Assembly: GCA_937775265.1 (NCBI GenBank)
Contig: CALKBV010000005.1
Location: forward strand, 1-60,743
Length of the DNA stretch: 60,743 bases
Reading direction: 5' to 3'
Source: an uncultured Pseudomonadales bacterium
GTDB taxonomy: Bacteria > Pseudomonadota > Gammaproteobacteria > Pseudomonadales > Azotimanducaceae
The notes beneath the pieces are model-generated. The model worked only from the letters and a program-made list of their open reading frames with translations. It was not told where the DNA came from and made no database searches. This document shows, piece after piece, positions 59,649-60,743 of the stretch. Numbering within the stretch: the stretch's first letter is position 1; the number at the start of each line of letters is the position of its first letter. A program made the translations under genes and the position numbers.

Positions 59649-60692
59649 TCAGGCCTGTCGCCACCAGGCAACGCCGTTATCATCTTCCTCTACGACCAGC
59701 ACACGTCGCTCCTGGGCACAGTGAAGGTGCGCGATCGACTCACCGGTCGCAGGGAAATAGCTCGTGTCAGTGATCTTGCTTTTAAATAGCGCGGGAAAAA
59801 CGTCGACTGCTCGCTTGGGCTCAGCGCACAAATCATACAACTTCTCCAATGCAACCTCGTGCCAGTCAATCAGCTCCGTCAGTCGCTCATGCACGCCTTC
59901 GTAAAGACTCTCATGGGCCGGAAGCACCAGTAAGTCAGGCGGCAGCATCTCCCTGAACCTCGCACAGGAGTTCAGGAAATCCCGGAGGGGGTTCGCGTTG
60001 GGCTCAGATGGATTCACACTGACATTAGGCGTGATCTTCGGAAGTATCTGGTCGCCCCCAATAATTATCTTCAACTCCGGACAATAAAGGCACACATGCT
60101 CGGGGGCATGACCATGCCCAATAACCGCCCGCCATTCACGTCCACCAATATCGATGTACTGGCCATCCTGGATTCGTCTGTAACCAGCCGGTAACTCTGA
60201 GATATTAGCGCCGAACTGGCCGAACCTCTCGCGATAGCGGTTCAGACGAGCTTCATCAAAACCAGCACGTCGATAAAACTTGATGGCGTCCTCAGGTACG
60301 TCCGAAGGACCATCTGCCGCCATAACCTTGCACATGTAAAAGTCGCTGCGAGACATCCAGAGTTCTACTTCCTTTTCGCGACAGATCCAACCTGCATTAC
60401 CCGTATGATCGGAGTGCAGATGAGTCGCGATAACGCGCTTTATTGGCTTACCATCAAGATGGTTGTCGAATATAGATCGCCAGCATTCCTGCACATCATC
60501 TCGATTAAGACCGGTGTCCACGATAGTCCAGCCATCATAATCACGCACCAGCCAGACATTGATGTGATTGAGGCGACCCCACATAGGCATTCGAGCCCAG
60601 AGCACACCATCCGCAACTTCCGTCACAGCGCCATGACCTGGCAACTGATCTTCAAATCGATATGTCAGGGGATCAAACCCCCTCTTGGACAT
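59649..60692 (-). CDS. Metallo-beta-lactamase-fold hydrolase
   Basis: The 347-residue protein has the MBL metal motif HLHSDHTGNAGW, WTIVDTGLNRDD upstream, and GHAPEHVCLYCP and ILPAHE later, as in glyoxalase II-like and acyl-CoA-linked MBL proteins. ATG 60692 is used because aggtgg precedes it with proper spacing; a GTG at 60704 would add four residues. It converges with the sulfatase gene (two bases between stops). A thioesterase or lactonase role is possible but not shown. Confidence 0.85.
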   Translation of the reverse strand: MSKRGFDPLTYRFEDQLPGHGAVTEVADGVLWARMPMWGRLNHINVWLVRDYDGWTIVDTGLNRDDVQECWRSIFDNHLDGKPIKRVIATHLHSDHTGNAGWICREKEVELWMSRSDFYMCKVMAADGPSDVPEDAIKFYRRAGFDEARLNRYRERFGQFGANISELPAGYRRIQDGQYIDIGGREWRAVIGHGHAPEHVCLYCPELKIIIGGDQILPKITPNVSVNPSEPNANPLRDFLNSCARFREMLPPDLLVLPAHESLYEGVHERLTELIDWHEVALEKLYDLCAEPKRAVDVFPALFKSKITDTSYFPATGESIAHLHCAQERRVLVVEEDDNGVAWWRQA

Positions 60693-60743
60693 GTTATCGA
60701 CCACCTACTACCTCGCCAACTAAAAGTGAGGCGCAAACATACA

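Overview
The window reads as a chromosomal segment of a free-living gammaproteobacterium of moderate G+C, probably marine and related to the Pseudomonadales or 'Cellvibrionales' side of the class. The evidence is gene order and protein type: fimV-truA-trpF-trpB-trpA-folC-SPOR-cvpA-purF, tRNA(Pro-Arg-His-Leu)-tig-clpP-clpX-lon-hupB-ppiD, mltD next to methyltransferase-rnhA-dnaQ, a one-piece siroheme reductase followed by a DUF934 gene, and an AcnB-type aconitase. Most of the window is housekeeping. No phage, integron, CRISPR array, rRNA operon or complete insertion sequence was seen.

Layout. 0-12 kb: the start of an exported serine hydrolase, a small membrane protein, a CBS-domain protein, a BCCT transporter, two crotonases, the sulfite reductase pair, a Kef-type antiporter, an AcuI/YhdH reductase and SohB. 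12-21 kb: a DUF2723 membrane protein, an SCP2-domain protein, nudC-dnaQ-rnhA-methyltransferase, and mltD facing ppiD. 21-28.4 kb: a proteostasis block (hupB, lon, clpX, clpP, tig) downstream of four tRNA genes that share a strong promoter. 28.6-35 kb: lpxH, miaE, acnB, a decayed moxR gene and purF. 35-47.5 kb: cvpA, SPOR protein, folC, trpA, trpB, trpF, truA, fimV, asd, a LysR regulator, aroC and folE.

47.5-60.7 kb is the accessory part and the best candidate for an incompletely described system. Two divergent operons leave one short promoter region near 50.95 kb. Leftwards run two acyl-CoA dehydrogenases and a luciferase-like oxidoreductase. Rightwards run a two-subunit biotin-dependent acyl-CoA carboxylase, an enoyl-CoA hydratase, an AtuA-type DUF1446 protein, a NUDT7/19-like Nudix hydrolase and a sulfatase, facing a metallo-beta-lactamase-fold hydrolase. 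The core (dehydrogenase, carboxylase, hydratase, AtuA) has the logic of the Pseudomonas acyclic-terpene (Atu) pathway. The carboxylase does not look like methylcrotonyl-CoA carboxylase, and the sulfatase, Nudix, luciferase-like and MBL partners are not part of the classical cluster. I infer a catabolic route for a branched or isoprenoid acyl-CoA, possibly released from a sulfated precursor; the substrate is unknown.

Two further themes run through the window. First, lon (four), clpX (three), acnB (one), moxR (one) and the DUF1446 gene (one) are interrupted by single-base indels, mostly in homopolymers. Undoing them restores family-length proteins, so sequencing or assembly error is likely for all except moxR, which also carries an in-frame stop and has lost its C-terminus. 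Second, small repeats are active: a palindromic MITE-like element whose end supplies the rnhA stop codon, a related end at the folE stop codon, a minisatellite in mltD read in two frames, a hexanucleotide run in fimV, and a partial duplication of the tRNA-His gene.
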